Part shown: piece by piece, positions 26,305 to 33,149 of the stretch | How positions within the stretch are numbered: position 1 is the first letter of the stretch | Layout: every line of letters begins with the position of its first letter | NCBI GenBank assembly: GCA_015058955.1 | Contig: SVBJ01000017.1 | Span: 1 to 39,442 of the forward strand | From: Erysipelotrichaceae bacterium | GTDB lineage: Bacteria; Bacillota_I; Bacilli_A; Erysipelotrichales; Erysipelotrichaceae | Reading direction: 5' to 3' | DNA: 39,442 nt | The notes under the pieces: model-generated | What the model was told of the DNA's origin: nothing | Seen by the model: only the letters and a program-made list of their open reading frames with translations | Databases searched by the model: none | Translations under genes and position numbers: made by a program

Positions 26305-27479
26305 TTTGATGATTGTTTTTCTAATTTATTGATTTCAACCACTAAATCATCAAGTTTTGAGCGATATAAATGGCTGTATCTATTCAGTGTCATTGCCACA
26401 TCCTTATGACCTAAATAACGTGAAATCAGCATAATATTATCAATTCCCAGATTATTTATCAGATAAGACGCACAGCTGTGTCTGAAATCGTGTAATCTGA
26501 TCGGATCCAGTTCAGCTTTTGCAAAATACTTATTTTTGACATTTGTAACAGTAGACTCAGAGAGAGGCCTAATGCCACCAAATACAAACCATTGTTTACT
26601 GAAATAATCGTGAGTAGAAAACAGGTCGTAGAGAGCCTGTAGCTTATTCCTTACAACATCCGGCATAGGCAGGGTGCGATTGCTGGTACTTGTCTTAGGA
26701 GGATTCTCAATAAAGTTACCATCTTCATCTTTTCTTTTGGTAGAGATCGTTTTATTGACTGACAATATGTTTTTATCAAAATTGATGTCTGACCATCTGA
26801 GAGCGTTTGCTTCACCGATTCTCAATCCCATGAAGTACAGAGTGGTAAACAACGCATCATACTGAGGGTCGTCTACCACGCTGATCAGCTGTATGAACTG
26901 ATCATGAGTGATAAACTTCATTTCGATGTTTTTCGCTAAGGTTGGCTTATCTTTGAAACTATCGAATCTATCCGGAACATCTGTAGTTAGATTAAACATT
27001 TTTTTGCCATAGGCGATCATAGCTTTGAAGTTGTTTATGACGGTGTTTTTATATCTTGCAGAGAAAGGCTTTCCGTTCCTTTTCAGGTTATCAAGTTCGT
27101 ATAGGGCTTTTTGGTACTGCTGAATCGTAAGCTTATTTACTGTTATATTGCCGAGCTGATCGGTCATATGCTTCAGCATTGCCTTTTGGTTGATGAATAC
27201 GTTCTGCCTGAGCTCATTCTTGCGTTTTGCAAGATAAAGTTCCTCCAACTGCTTAAAGGTCATGGATTCGTCTTCTATCTCTCCCAGAGTCGCAAGAAAA
27301 GCTCTCTCAGCGTTTGCTGCAGTCTTTGGGGATTTATACTTCTTGGACTTTTTCTTTCTTCTCTTGCCGTTGTTATCGATCCAGAAAACCTCAAAGAAAT
27401 AACGCTTACCATCCTTAATAGCAACCGGATTAGTTCTTGGAGTACCATCTTTTTTCATTAGTGCATCATAAACGGGCAT
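26292..27479 (-). CDS. int: Tyrosine-recombinase phage integrase
   Basis: 395 residues: an N-terminal arm-binding domain rich in Lys and Arg (about 15-60), a core-binding SAM-like domain (70-170) and the catalytic domain (185-385). Catalytic residues are visible: Arg220 in MGLRIGEANAL, beta-lysine candidate Lys262, His330 and Arg333 in LHDFRH, His358 in LGHKD and the nucleophile Tyr368 in NRYSHL. It integrates and, with an excisionase, excises the phage at the adjacent tRNA-Leu. The ribosome site AGGAGG precedes ATG. The gene is read toward the tRNA, typical of such prophages. Confidence 0.96.
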   Translation of the reverse strand: MPVYDALMKKDGTPRTNPVAIKDGKRYFFEVFWIDNNGKRRKKKSKKYKSPKTAANAERAFLATLGEIEDESMTFKQLEELYLAKRKNELRQNVFINQKAMLKHMTDQLGNITVNKLTIQQYQKALYELDNLKRNGKPFSARYKNTVINNFKAMIAYGKKMFNLTTDVPDRFDSFKDKPTLAKNIEMKFITHDQFIQLISVVDDPQYDALFTTLYFMGLRIGEANALRWSDINFDKNILSVNKTISTKRKDEDGNFIENPPKTSTSNRTLPMPDVVRNKLQALYDLFSTHDYFSKQWFVFGGIRPLSESTVTNVKNKYFAKAELDPIRLHDFRHSCASYLINNLGIDNIMLISRYLGHKDVAMTLNRYSHLYRSKLDDLVVEINKLEKQSSKKFA

Positions 27480-27542
27480 ATTAAAACCTCCTATTCACAA
27501 ACAAGGAATTTATTTCGAAAACATACAATATTATGTATGATG

Positions 27543-28280
27543 CTATTTTTTCTTTTTTAGGAATCTTCCATCCTTAGTGTTAAGCCCGTCTATATGTTCA
27601 AACAGATTATCTTTAACATTAGCTCCTAAAGGGTCGAGAATAAAGTCAATTCCTTCACGGCGAGCAAGTTTAGCAGCTGGCACAAAATCGCTGTCTCCAG
27701 ATATCAGAACTATTTGATTGACTTCCTTCTTATATGCTAATGAGGCAATGTCTAAGCCTATTCTCATGTCTACACCTTTTTGCATCATACTAAGCTGCAG
27801 ATCGTTTTCGGTGACATCTTCTAATTTTAGTTTCCCACTAAGGATAGCTTTGGTTTTTGCTGGCCCTAAAAAATATCCAACATTGTTATCAGATAATTCT
27901 CCAAGTCGTAAAGCAAATTTTCTTTTTTCTTTAAGGGCTTTGAAAAACTCTTCAGTCCATTGATAACTCATAGTTTTTGATAATTCATCATTTTGTTTTG
28001 TTATTGGATTATATACCGCCTTCTTTGAAGGAGGGCAGTCATAGTAAAATATACGATATAATTTATGATTATGTTTTGCTCCATAAATGGTTTCAACCAG
28101 ATGCTTTTTGCAATAAGCTTCTAGTTCATCAGCTCTTTCCTGAGGCAATTTAGAACCAATACAGCTATTGGCTCTTACCCTATAAAAACCACCGTCTATA
28201 AGAATGGCTGTTACAACATTGTCATACACGACAGGTTCTTCAGGTTGTTTTACTTTTGTTTTTTTGTTTGTAGTATTCAT
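27543..28280 (-). CDS. NYN-domain putative ribonuclease (LabA/DUF88-like)
   Basis: 245 residues with a NYN (PIN-like) fold. Likely metal-binding acidic residues are Asp in AILIDGGFY near 27, Asp in KGVDMRIGLDIA and Asp in ISGDSDFVPAAKLARREG, the hallmark GDSDF motif of the family. The C-terminus is lysine-rich. NYN proteins are usually RNA-cleaving enzymes; prophage copies beside the repressor are candidates for defence or host-takeover functions, which is inference. It has its own consensus promoter about 110 bases upstream and a folded leader with a terminator-like hairpin. A weak hairpin (CATACA/TGTATG) at 27522-27539 lies between it and int. Confidence 0.85.
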   Translation of the reverse strand: MNTTNKKTKVKQPEEPVVYDNVVTAILIDGGFYRVRANSCIGSKLPQERADELEAYCKKHLVETIYGAKHNHKLYRIFYYDCPPSKKAVYNPITKQNDELSKTMSYQWTEEFFKALKEKRKFALRLGELSDNNVGYFLGPAKTKAILSGKLKLEDVTENDLQLSMMQKGVDMRIGLDIASLAYKKEVNQIVLISGDSDFVPAAKLARREGIDFILDPLGANVKDNLFEHIDGLNTKDGRFLKKKK

Positions 28281-28296
28281 ATTATCCCTTTCTACG

Positions 28297-28352
28297 AAAA
28301 AGCCTTAGTCTCTGCATTCCTCCTATGATTGAGGTAGCATACTGCTAAGGCT
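28297..28352 (-). terminator. Terminator-like attenuator hairpin in the NYN leader
   Basis: Leftward, AGCCTTAG and CTAAGGCT form a perfect 8-bp outer stem followed at once by TTTTT; the 36-base loop contains a CCTC/GAGG inner pairing and an AGGAGG sequence. A transcript from the promoter at 28389-28417 must cross it before the NYN start at 28280. A tiny frame MQRLRLFRRKG (28317-28282) begins one base after the AGGAGG and stops one base before the NYN ATG. The rest of the 180-base gap between the NYN and repressor genes holds the promoter and a small ACTAG/CTAGT inverted repeat (28368-28382). Confidence 0.5.
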
Positions 28353-28388
28353 GTTGTATTCTTTTCGACTAGTTTTGCTAGTAACTTA

Positions 28389-28417
28389 ATACTAACCCTT
28401 AGCATTTCATATGTCAA
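28389..28417 (-). promoter_or_regulatory. Leftward promoter of the NYN gene
   Basis: On the minus strand TTGACA and TAGTAT are separated by exactly 17 bases (-35 at 28417-28412, -10 at 28394-28389). The -35 is a perfect match. Predicted start about 28382, giving a leader of roughly 100 bases. The NYN gene is thus expressed independently of the repressor in the lysogen. Confidence 0.75.
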
Positions 28418-28460
28418 TTGGTTAGGCAAATTTCACATAATCTTCTAAAATCTCACATAT

Positions 28461-29126
28461 CTATTCCGCTCTCCACTTTACTTCTTTGACGATATACTTA
28501 AGTAGTCCTACCATGCGGAAGTCCATATCCTCAGTAATTTCTATCGGAAGGTAGTTTTCGTTTGCGGAGAGGAGATAGTAACGGCCATCAATGATCCTGA
28601 AGATCTTGCAGACGCAGGTTGAGTTGTTCAGAGAGAAGGAGCCTATCATATTGTTTTCAGGAGAGTTATATGTTTCAAAAACAAGGAGATTACCGTCTTC
28701 GATACCGGCGTTGATCATGGAGTCACCCTTGGCAACCTGGGCGAAGTATTTCTTATGCTTATTGAAGGAGTAGACAGATCTAGGAAGGCCAACATAGTCG
28801 ATTATATCCTCTTCAGCCCAGGAACCGGTGCCACATGAAGCAGTTACGTTTTCGAGAATTGGAATAGACATCATATCGGTGATTACGTTCAAAGGAATAA
28901 TTTCGTCAACGTTATCGTCCCAACCCATAAGATAAGAAGGAGTAGTATTAAGCGCATTAGCAAAAGCAACAATCTTAGATTGATTTAAACCTCTTTTGGT
29001 ATTAACACCACTCTCAATTTTATTAATTGTTGATTTTGAACTGTAATTTACCTTTAAAGCGAGTTCTTCTTGACTCATGCCTAACTCTAATCGTCTTTCT
29101 CTGATTCTTTCACCTATAGTTTTCAT
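28461..29126 (-). CDS. CI-type phage repressor (XRE HTH plus S24 peptidase)
   Basis: 221 residues. The N-terminal HTH (about 5-65) reads RRLELGMSQEELALKVNYSSKSTINKIESG. The C-terminal S24/LexA domain (about 85-215) has a Cys98-Gly99 cleavage site (TASCGTGSW), catalytic Ser136 in KGDSMINAG and Lys174 in CVCKIFR, spaced as in LexA and lambda CI. It should therefore be cleaved with RecA help during SOS, inducing the phage. Its own promoter and three operators lie in the 183 bases between it and the divergent cro-like gene. Ribosome site AAGGAG. Confidence 0.95.
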   Translation of the reverse strand: MKTIGERIRERRLELGMSQEELALKVNYSSKSTINKIESGVNTKRGLNQSKIVAFANALNTTPSYLMGWDDNVDEIIPLNVITDMMSIPILENVTASCGTGSWAEEDIIDYVGLPRSVYSFNKHKKYFAQVAKGDSMINAGIEDGNLLVFETYNSPENNMIGSFSLNNSTCVCKIFRIIDGRYYLLSANENYLPIEITEDMDFRMVGLLKYIVKEVKWRAE

Positions 29127-29152
29127 ATTAAAAATCTCCTTGTAATAAAACT

Positions 29153-29181
29153 ATCTTAACATGTGGTTGACACAATATCAA
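29153..29181 (-). promoter_or_regulatory. Leftward repressor promoter
   Basis: On the minus strand TTGATA (29181-29176) and TAAGAT (29158-29153) are 17 bases apart. Operator O1 overlaps the -35 and spacer, so binding there would control repressor synthesis. Confidence 0.65.
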
Positions 29182-29182
29182 C
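29166..29182. promoter_or_regulatory. Phage operator O1
   Basis: GTTGA-N7-TCAAC, a 17-bp dyad lying on the repressor promoter. Confidence 0.75.
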
Positions 29183-29207
29183 ATAATTAAATAATGCGTT
29201 AAAACCT

Positions 29208-29224
29208 GTTGACAATCAATAAAC
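29208..29224. promoter_or_regulatory. Phage operator O2
   Basis: GTTGA-N7-TAAAC, one half-site imperfect. It covers the -35 of the rightward early promoter; its centre is 42 bases from that of O1. Confidence 0.65.
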
Positions 29225-29237
29225 TATACCTTATAAT
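29209..29237 (+). promoter_or_regulatory. Rightward early promoter (PR-like)
   Basis: Perfect consensus: TTGACA at 29209, 17-base spacer, TATAAT at 29232. O2 overlaps the -35 and O3 the start site, so repressor bound at both should shut off the early arm. Confidence 0.88.
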
Positions 29238-29245
29238 CGAATTAG

Positions 29246-29262
29246 GTTGACGAAACGTCAAC
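29246..29262. promoter_or_regulatory. Phage operator O3
   Basis: GTTGACG-AAA-CGTCAAC, the core of a perfect 19-bp palindrome (29245-29263), centred 38 bases from O2 and at the predicted transcription start. As the most symmetric copy it is probably the strongest site. Confidence 0.78.
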
Positions 29263-29309
29263 CATAATGAATTAGGTTCCAACAATAGTTATTGAAAGGA
29301 GACAGAACC

Positions 29310-29540
29310 ATGACTAATAGTTTAGTTTTAAAGGCTGAGATTTTGAAGAACGGGTTTACTTTCAACAAACTTGCAAAAGCAATTGGCATTTCATATGTAT
29401 CGTTATCCTACAAAGTTAATAACAAAAGAGAGTTTAATCAGTCAGAGATTGCTTCTATTTGTTCCATTCTTAATCTGGACGATGCTTCGAGAAATGCCAT
29501 TTTTTTTGCAAATCAAGTTGACGAAATGGCAACTAATTAA
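29310..29540 (+). CDS. Cro-like HTH regulator (DUF739 type)
   Basis: 76 residues from ATG 29310, eight bases after AAAGGAG; an upstream GTG/ATG frame at 29292 would include the ribosome site. The protein is a single HTH: ILKNGFTFNKLAKAIGISYVSLSYKVNNKREFNQSEI split over residues 8-46, then a short C-terminal helix. It is the first gene under the rightward early promoter, the position of Cro, and resembles DUF739 phage regulators. It likely competes for the GTTGA-N7-TCAAC operators. Confidence 0.85.
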   Translation: MTNSLVLKAEILKNGFTFNKLAKAIGISYVSLSYKVNNKREFNQSEIASICSILNLDDASRNAIFFANQVDEMATN

Positions 29541-29575
29541 AGTAGTAGTAAGGTGAAACCGGAAAGGAGAAGGGG

Positions 29576-29776
29576 ATGCATATATATGTAGTCAGGCTTG
29601 GGTTTTTATACTTCCAGCGCTATCACGAAGAATCAGAAGGCATTTTATTCACACCTAATCTCAAAGATGCACACTGGATGAACAAATCCACTGCTGAAAA
29701 AGTCCGAGGAGAAATAGGTGGAGAAATCTATTTGTTAGAAATAAGCCTTGCCAAATATGACAAGGCTAATGCTTAG
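29576..29776 (+). CDS. Small phage protein of unknown function
   Basis: 66 residues, strong ribosome site GGAAAGGAGAAGGGG right before ATG. Aromatic-rich N-terminus (MHIYVVRLGFLYFQRYHE) and an acidic/basic helical C-terminus. No family recognised. Its stop overlaps the stop of the opposite-strand gene that follows (CTTAG shared), a tight convergent end. Confidence 0.7.
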   Translation: MHIYVVRLGFLYFQRYHEESEGILFTPNLKDAHWMNKSTAEKVRGEIGGEIYLLEISLAKYDKANA

Positions 29777-30018
29777 ACAATTACTGGTGGAACAGAATTG
29801 TCTATAGCTTTGATGGAAATAATGTTTGCTTTGTTGAATACATATTTCGCAGTATTTGATGCAACTGTAATTATGTTTTCGTCATTACGCATCATGGATT
29901 CAACTAAAACAAAGTCTTCCAACACATCGCTAACAGGAATTCCGCATAATTCATCTGTTTTGCGTAAAGTATAGTTTTTTCCATCAACTGTTGTTATTAC
30001 AACCTGAATATTTATCAC
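29773..30018 (-). CDS. Counter-oriented small phage protein, unknown function
   Basis: 81 codons on the minus strand inside an otherwise rightward early operon. The frame is clean and protein-like (IQVVITTVDGKNYTLRKTDE, then DVLEDFVLVESMMRND), suggesting a small alpha/beta protein. An extended -10 (TGTTATAAT, 30042-30034) and a perfect ribosome site AAGGAGG stand directly in front. The site abuts GTG 30018 with no spacing; an ATT at 30009 has ideal 8-base spacing, so the real start may be the rare codon ATT. The plus strand here has no comparable frame. Confidence 0.6.
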   Translation of the reverse strand: MINIQVVITTVDGKNYTLRKTDELCGIPVSDVLEDFVLVESMMRNDENIITVASNTAKYVFNKANIISIKAIDNSVPPVIV

Positions 30019-30033
30019 CTCCTTCCAGAGGTC

Positions 30034-30042
30034 ATTATAACA
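30034..30042 (-). promoter_or_regulatory. Extended -10 for the counter-oriented gene
   Basis: Leftward TGTTATAAT; predicted start about 30027, only a few bases before the AAGGAGG ribosome site, giving a very short leader. No good -35 is present. Confidence 0.5.
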
Positions 30043-30059
30043 GAAAGGAGCGTATTGCC

Positions 30060-30269
30060 ATGATAAAAATCACCACACCGTTTATTACAACATCAATGTT
30101 GTCAGACAACTTCCAGGTTGCTAGACATGAAGCCAGAAACATCATTGATGCTGTTAATAAAGAACTTGAAGAGAAGGGATGCTACATCCCAAAGACCAGA
30201 GAAAAAATGGCACCGACAGAGCTGGTGCTGAAGAAGATGAACTTAAAGCCAAAGGAGTATATGGAATGA
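30060..30269 (+). CDS. Small helical phage protein, DUF3173-like, possible excisionase
   Basis: 69 residues from ATG 30060 after AAAGGAG. Pattern: a short N-terminus, SDNFQVARHEARNIIDAVNKELEEKGCYIP, then PTELVLKKMNLK. The layout of two helices, a Gly-Cys-Tyr turn and a final helix resembles DUF3173 proteins of phages and integrative elements, which are winged-helix-like and lie near integrase control regions. A role as DNA-binding excisionase is possible but unproven; the similarity is by eye. It ends ATGGAATGA, overlapping the next start by four bases. Confidence 0.6.
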   Translation: MIKITTPFITTSMLSDNFQVARHEARNIIDAVNKELEEKGCYIPKTREKMAPTELVLKKMNLKPKEYME

Positions 30270-30394
30270 ATTTAAGAGAATTATCAAAAGAGATCATGTG
30301 TAAAGTCATGTTTGCCGGATGTGTAATACTGGCTACATATCCGCTTTTGGTACTGTTGATTATATATGTTCGGTACAAATTTAGCGGAAGATAA
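30266..30394 (+). CDS. Single-pass membrane microprotein (42 aa)
   Basis: ATG 30266 overlaps the previous stop (ATGA), with AAAGGAG ten bases upstream. MNLRELSKEIMCK is followed by a hydrophobic helix (about 14-35, FAGCVILATYPLLVLLIIYV) and the basic end RYKFSGR, so the C-terminus is probably cytoplasmic. Function unknown; small phage membrane proteins of this kind may act in superinfection exclusion, but nothing specific is seen. Confidence 0.65.
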   Translation: MNLRELSKEIMCKVMFAGCVILATYPLLVLLIIYVRYKFSGR

Positions 30395-30461
30395 AAAAAG
30401 ACATCTCGATGAGCTGAAAAGAGATGTCTCAGTGACGATGCTATTGCATTCATCTAAGGAT
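30393..30461 (-). ncRNA. Candidate leftward small RNA before yqaJ
   Basis: The minus strand has an extended -10 TGGTATAAT (30476-30468) and, about 40 bases on, a perfect intrinsic terminator: AGACATCTC with GAGATGTCT (30399-30407 with 30421-30429) followed by a run of seven T. A transcript of roughly 70 bases would start near 30461 and end near 30393. No leftward gene is present there, and on the plus strand the same hairpin has no T-run. It would be antisense to the leader of the yqaJ operon. The -35 is poor, so the call is tentative. Confidence 0.4.
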
Positions 30462-30503
30462 ATACAAATTATACCAAAAAATAATGGAAAGGGAAACAAC
30501 GAA

Positions 30504-31151
30504 ATGAACAGAGAGCAATGGTTGCAGGCAAGGACTAAAGGTATTGGTTCAAGCGATGTTGCTGCAGTTCTGGGGCTTTCTCCCTATAAGACGAATGTTG
30601 AACTGTGGGAAGAGAAAATGGGCCTCAGGAAGCCTAAGGACATCTCTGATGTTGAGTATGTTCAGAATGGCACTAACAGTGAGGACCCTCTGAGAAAACT
30701 GTTTGCCGTCGATTATCCGGATCTGGAAGTAAGGCATGTTGAAAATGGAATTATGATCCATCCTAAACATGACTTCATAAGATGTTCACCGGACGGAATA
30801 CTTGTTGAAAAGGAAACCGGCAGACTGGGATTTCTGGAAATAAAAAGATGTGAGATAGCAAGCGGTCAGGCCTATCTGAAATGGAAGGATGGGGCAATAC
30901 CTGATTACTATTACACACAGACCTTACAGTATTTTCTGGCTAATCCAAAGATACAGTTCGGATATCTGAGAGCATACCTGATCAGGCACATGGCTGACGG
31001 TAGCATCTTCAGAGAAATAAGAGATTACAAGATAGCCGACACCAGAGAAGAGGTTGAAGAGGATCTTAAGTATCTCTTACCAAAAGAAATCGAGTTCTGG
31101 GAATGCGTAAAACAGCGCAGGAGACCAGCACTTATATTGCCAATCATCTAA
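30504..31151 (+). CDS. YqaJ-family viral exonuclease
   Basis: 215 residues from ATG 30504 (MNREQWLQARTKGIGSSDV), preceded by AAAGGG; an upstream frame to 30366 lacks a ribosome site and would add a segment unlike the family. YqaJ fold of the lambda exonuclease superfamily: GIGSSDVAAVLGLSPYKTNVELWEEK, Glu in NSEDPLRKLF, Asp in RCSPDGIL, and Glu-Ile-Lys in GFLEIKRCE form the metal-binding catalytic set. It resects 5' ends so that RecT can anneal strands. It heads the recombination cassette with DUF1351 and RecT. Confidence 0.93.
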   Translation: MNREQWLQARTKGIGSSDVAAVLGLSPYKTNVELWEEKMGLRKPKDISDVEYVQNGTNSEDPLRKLFAVDYPDLEVRHVENGIMIHPKHDFIRCSPDGILVEKETGRLGFLEIKRCEIASGQAYLKWKDGAIPDYYYTQTLQYFLANPKIQFGYLRAYLIRHMADGSIFREIRDYKIADTREEVEEDLKYLLPKEIEFWECVKQRRRPALILPII

Positions 31152-31167
31152 GGAGGTAAAAAGGAAA

Positions 31168-32019
31168 ATGGAAGAAAGATTGGAACTGGTGGTTTCTCCT
31201 ATACCGGAGATGCCAAAGTTGATTTCCAACATTGATGAGCTGAAAGAACAGTTGGAAGTCAGTTTAAAGAAGTATCAGAACCTGGTGGTTACTGAAGATG
31301 GTATCAAGGATGCCGAAAGAGACAGAGCAAACCTGAACAAACTGAAGAAGGTCATTGCTGATGAGAGAATCAGACAGAAAAGGAACTTCTACTCACCGTT
31401 TGAAGAATTTGAAACGAAGTGTAAGAACGTAGAGAAAATGGTCGATGAGACCGCAAAGGCAATTGACACACAGGTAAAAGCATTTGCTGACAGAGAAAAA
31501 GAAGCTAAGAGATTGGAAATTCAGGCTCTGTATGATCAGAACATCGGCCCATATGCCAAGCTGATCCCTTTAGAAAAGATCTGGGATGACAGATGGCTGA
31601 ACAAGACTTACAAACTCAGAGATATCGGAAACATGATCTCAGCTACTAGGATCTCTGCAGATCTGCATCTCAGACAGGTCCACGAACTGAATTCCGAATT
31701 TGAAGAACAGCTCAAGAACAAATATTTTGAAACACTAGATATAAGTGCTGTCTTAGCAGAAAACACACGCCTGGCGCAGCAGAAAAAGCTCATGGAAGAG
31801 CTGAAGGAAAAAGAATTGCTCAGGCAGGCTGAAGAAGCCGTTGCAGTAGAGGCAGAAGCAGAGATTAAAACACAGAACGAACCTGTGGCTATCGGACAGA
31901 TCAAGGCAGAAGAGCCTGAACTCATAACGATAGCATTCAGAGTATCCTGCACCAGAGAGCAATTAAAGGCTCTAGGCGAATATATGAAGGCTAATGGTAT
32001 CAAATACGGGAGGGCATAG
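31168..32019 (+). CDS. DUF1351 phage protein
   Basis: 283 residues. An N-terminal helical part (about 10-110, TEDGIKDAERDRANLNKLKKVIADERIRQKR), a middle IWDDRWLNKTYKL motif typical of DUF1351, a long coiled coil rich in Glu, Lys and Ala, and a small C-terminal alpha/beta domain (TIAFRVSCTREQLKALGEYMKANGIKY). DUF1351 genes lie between YqaJ and RecT in many Bacillota phages; the function is not known, though a recombination accessory role is likely from context. Ribosome site AAGGAGG. Confidence 0.88.
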   Translation: MEERLELVVSPIPEMPKLISNIDELKEQLEVSLKKYQNLVVTEDGIKDAERDRANLNKLKKVIADERIRQKRNFYSPFEEFETKCKNVEKMVDETAKAIDTQVKAFADREKEAKRLEIQALYDQNIGPYAKLIPLEKIWDDRWLNKTYKLRDIGNMISATRISADLHLRQVHELNSEFEEQLKNKYFETLDISAVLAENTRLAQQKKLMEELKEKELLRQAEEAVAVEAEAEIKTQNEPVAIGQIKAEEPELITIAFRVSCTREQLKALGEYMKANGIKYGRA

Positions 32020-32022
32020 AAA

Positions 32023-32925
32023 ATGGCAGTAGCAAACAGTTTAACAGCCAATAAGAAACCACAGTTTCAGGCAGTAATCAAATCAGATCTATATCAGAAA
32101 AACATCATCAGTACATTGGGGGATGCCACAAAGGCTAAAGGATTCACAGCATCCGTTATCAGTGCTGTAGGAACTAATCCGGCATTATCAGAATGCACAC
32201 CGGCAACAATCATCAGTGCTGCGTTGCTGGGAGAGAGCCTGGAATTATCTCCAAGCCCACAATTGGGTCATTACTATATGGTGCCTTATGCTGATGGGAA
32301 GACCGGAGCAAAGAACGCTCAGTTTCAGATGGGATATAAAGGATACATCCAGTTGGCAATTAGATCCGGTCAATACAAACACATTAACGTTGTAGCAATC
32401 AAACAGGGGGAACTGATAAAGTTCAACCCACTGACAGAAGAAATAGAAGTAAATCTTATCGAAGACGAATTAGTCAGAGAAAAGACACCGACAATCGGAT
32501 ATTACGCAATGTTCGAATTGGTAAATGGATTCAGAAAGGCCATTTACTGGAGCAAATCAAAGATGGAAGCCCATGCTTTGAGATATTCAAAAGGCTATGC
32601 TGCTAAGAAGGGTTATACCTTCTGGGAAAAAGACTTTGACGGTATGGCGTATAAAACGATGCTGAGGCAGCTGATCAGCAAGTGGGGAATCATGAGCATC
32701 AAGATGCAGACAGCAATGATCAACGATATGACTACCATCAGCGAAGATGGAAAACCCACGTATGTTGACAGTTCAGACATTGATGAAACAGCAAAAGTTA
32801 TTACAGTTGAGCCTGTCGAGGTAAAAGAGGTTCCAAAGGTTGAAAAAGAACCGATCAAGGAACCTGAGACCGAAGAGGAGCCATTATCATTCGAAGATGC
32901 ATTCTTCGCAGACTCGGGACTTTAA
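32023..32925 (+). CDS. recT: RecT single-strand annealing protein
   Basis: 300 residues. Typical RecT features: the start NKKPQFQAVIKSDLYQKN, SAVGTNPALSECTPATIISAALLGESLELSPSPQLGHYYMVPY, then FQMGYKGYIQLAIRSG and YKTMLRQLISKWG. It anneals complementary single strands after YqaJ resection. The acidic C-terminal tail (PEVEKEPIKEPETEEE type, ending DAFFADSGL) probably interacts with SSB or regulates filamenting. Ribosome site GGGAGGG. A structured non-coding stretch follows. Confidence 0.95.
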   Translation: MAVANSLTANKKPQFQAVIKSDLYQKNIISTLGDATKAKGFTASVISAVGTNPALSECTPATIISAALLGESLELSPSPQLGHYYMVPYADGKTGAKNAQFQMGYKGYIQLAIRSGQYKHINVVAIKQGELIKFNPLTEEIEVNLIEDELVREKTPTIGYYAMFELVNGFRKAIYWSKSKMEAHALRYSKGYAAKKGYTFWEKDFDGMAYKTMLRQLISKWGIMSIKMQTAMINDMTTISEDGKPTYVDSSDIDETAKVITVEPVEVKEVPKVEKEPIKEPETEEEPLSFEDAFFADSGL

Positions 32926-32930
32926 AAAAG

Positions 32931-33025
32931 ATATGTAGCGTCCTACTACAATCCCAATTTATCCAGTAAATAGAAAGACTCATTAAACCACCTCGAGATT
33001 AACAATCGGTGGGACGCTTGCATAT
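32931..33025. ncRNA. Folded intergenic RNA candidate after recT
   Basis: A 224-base gap (32926-33149) with no convincing rightward gene. Its first 95 bases fold as a closed multi-branch shape: outer stem ATATG+AGCGTCC (32931-32943) with GGACGCT+CATAT (33012-33025), hairpin ATTTA/TAAAT (32957-32971), and hairpin CCACC/GGTGG with an inner GATT/AATC (32988-33012). ACAATCG (33002-33008) can alternatively pair with CGATTGT (33053-33059). On the minus strand the outer stem is followed directly by TTTTTT, so it could end a leftward RNA. The remainder to 33149 holds a CTTCTG/CAGAAG hairpin (33115-33129) before the next gene's AAGAGGA site. The strand is unresolved. Confidence 0.45.
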
Positions 33026-33149
33026 AGCAGGAGCTGGGCTGAGACTCCATTGCGATTGTCATAATATGGATTTCTCCTTTCCCGAAGTTTCAACAGATTA
33101 GGGTCGAGGCTTAGCTTCTGCTTCAGAAGAAGAAAGAAGAGGAAGAACA

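Noticed and set aside
27522-27539. Intrinsic terminator between the NYN gene and int
   Set aside because: CATACA/TGTATG is only 6 bp and AT-rich with a short T-run; possible but too weak to list as a terminator.
30366-30503. Longer start for the YqaJ gene
   Set aside because: The frame is open from 30366 but has no ribosome site, overlaps the preceding microprotein and would add 46 residues unlike YqaJ; ATG 30504 has AAAGGG.
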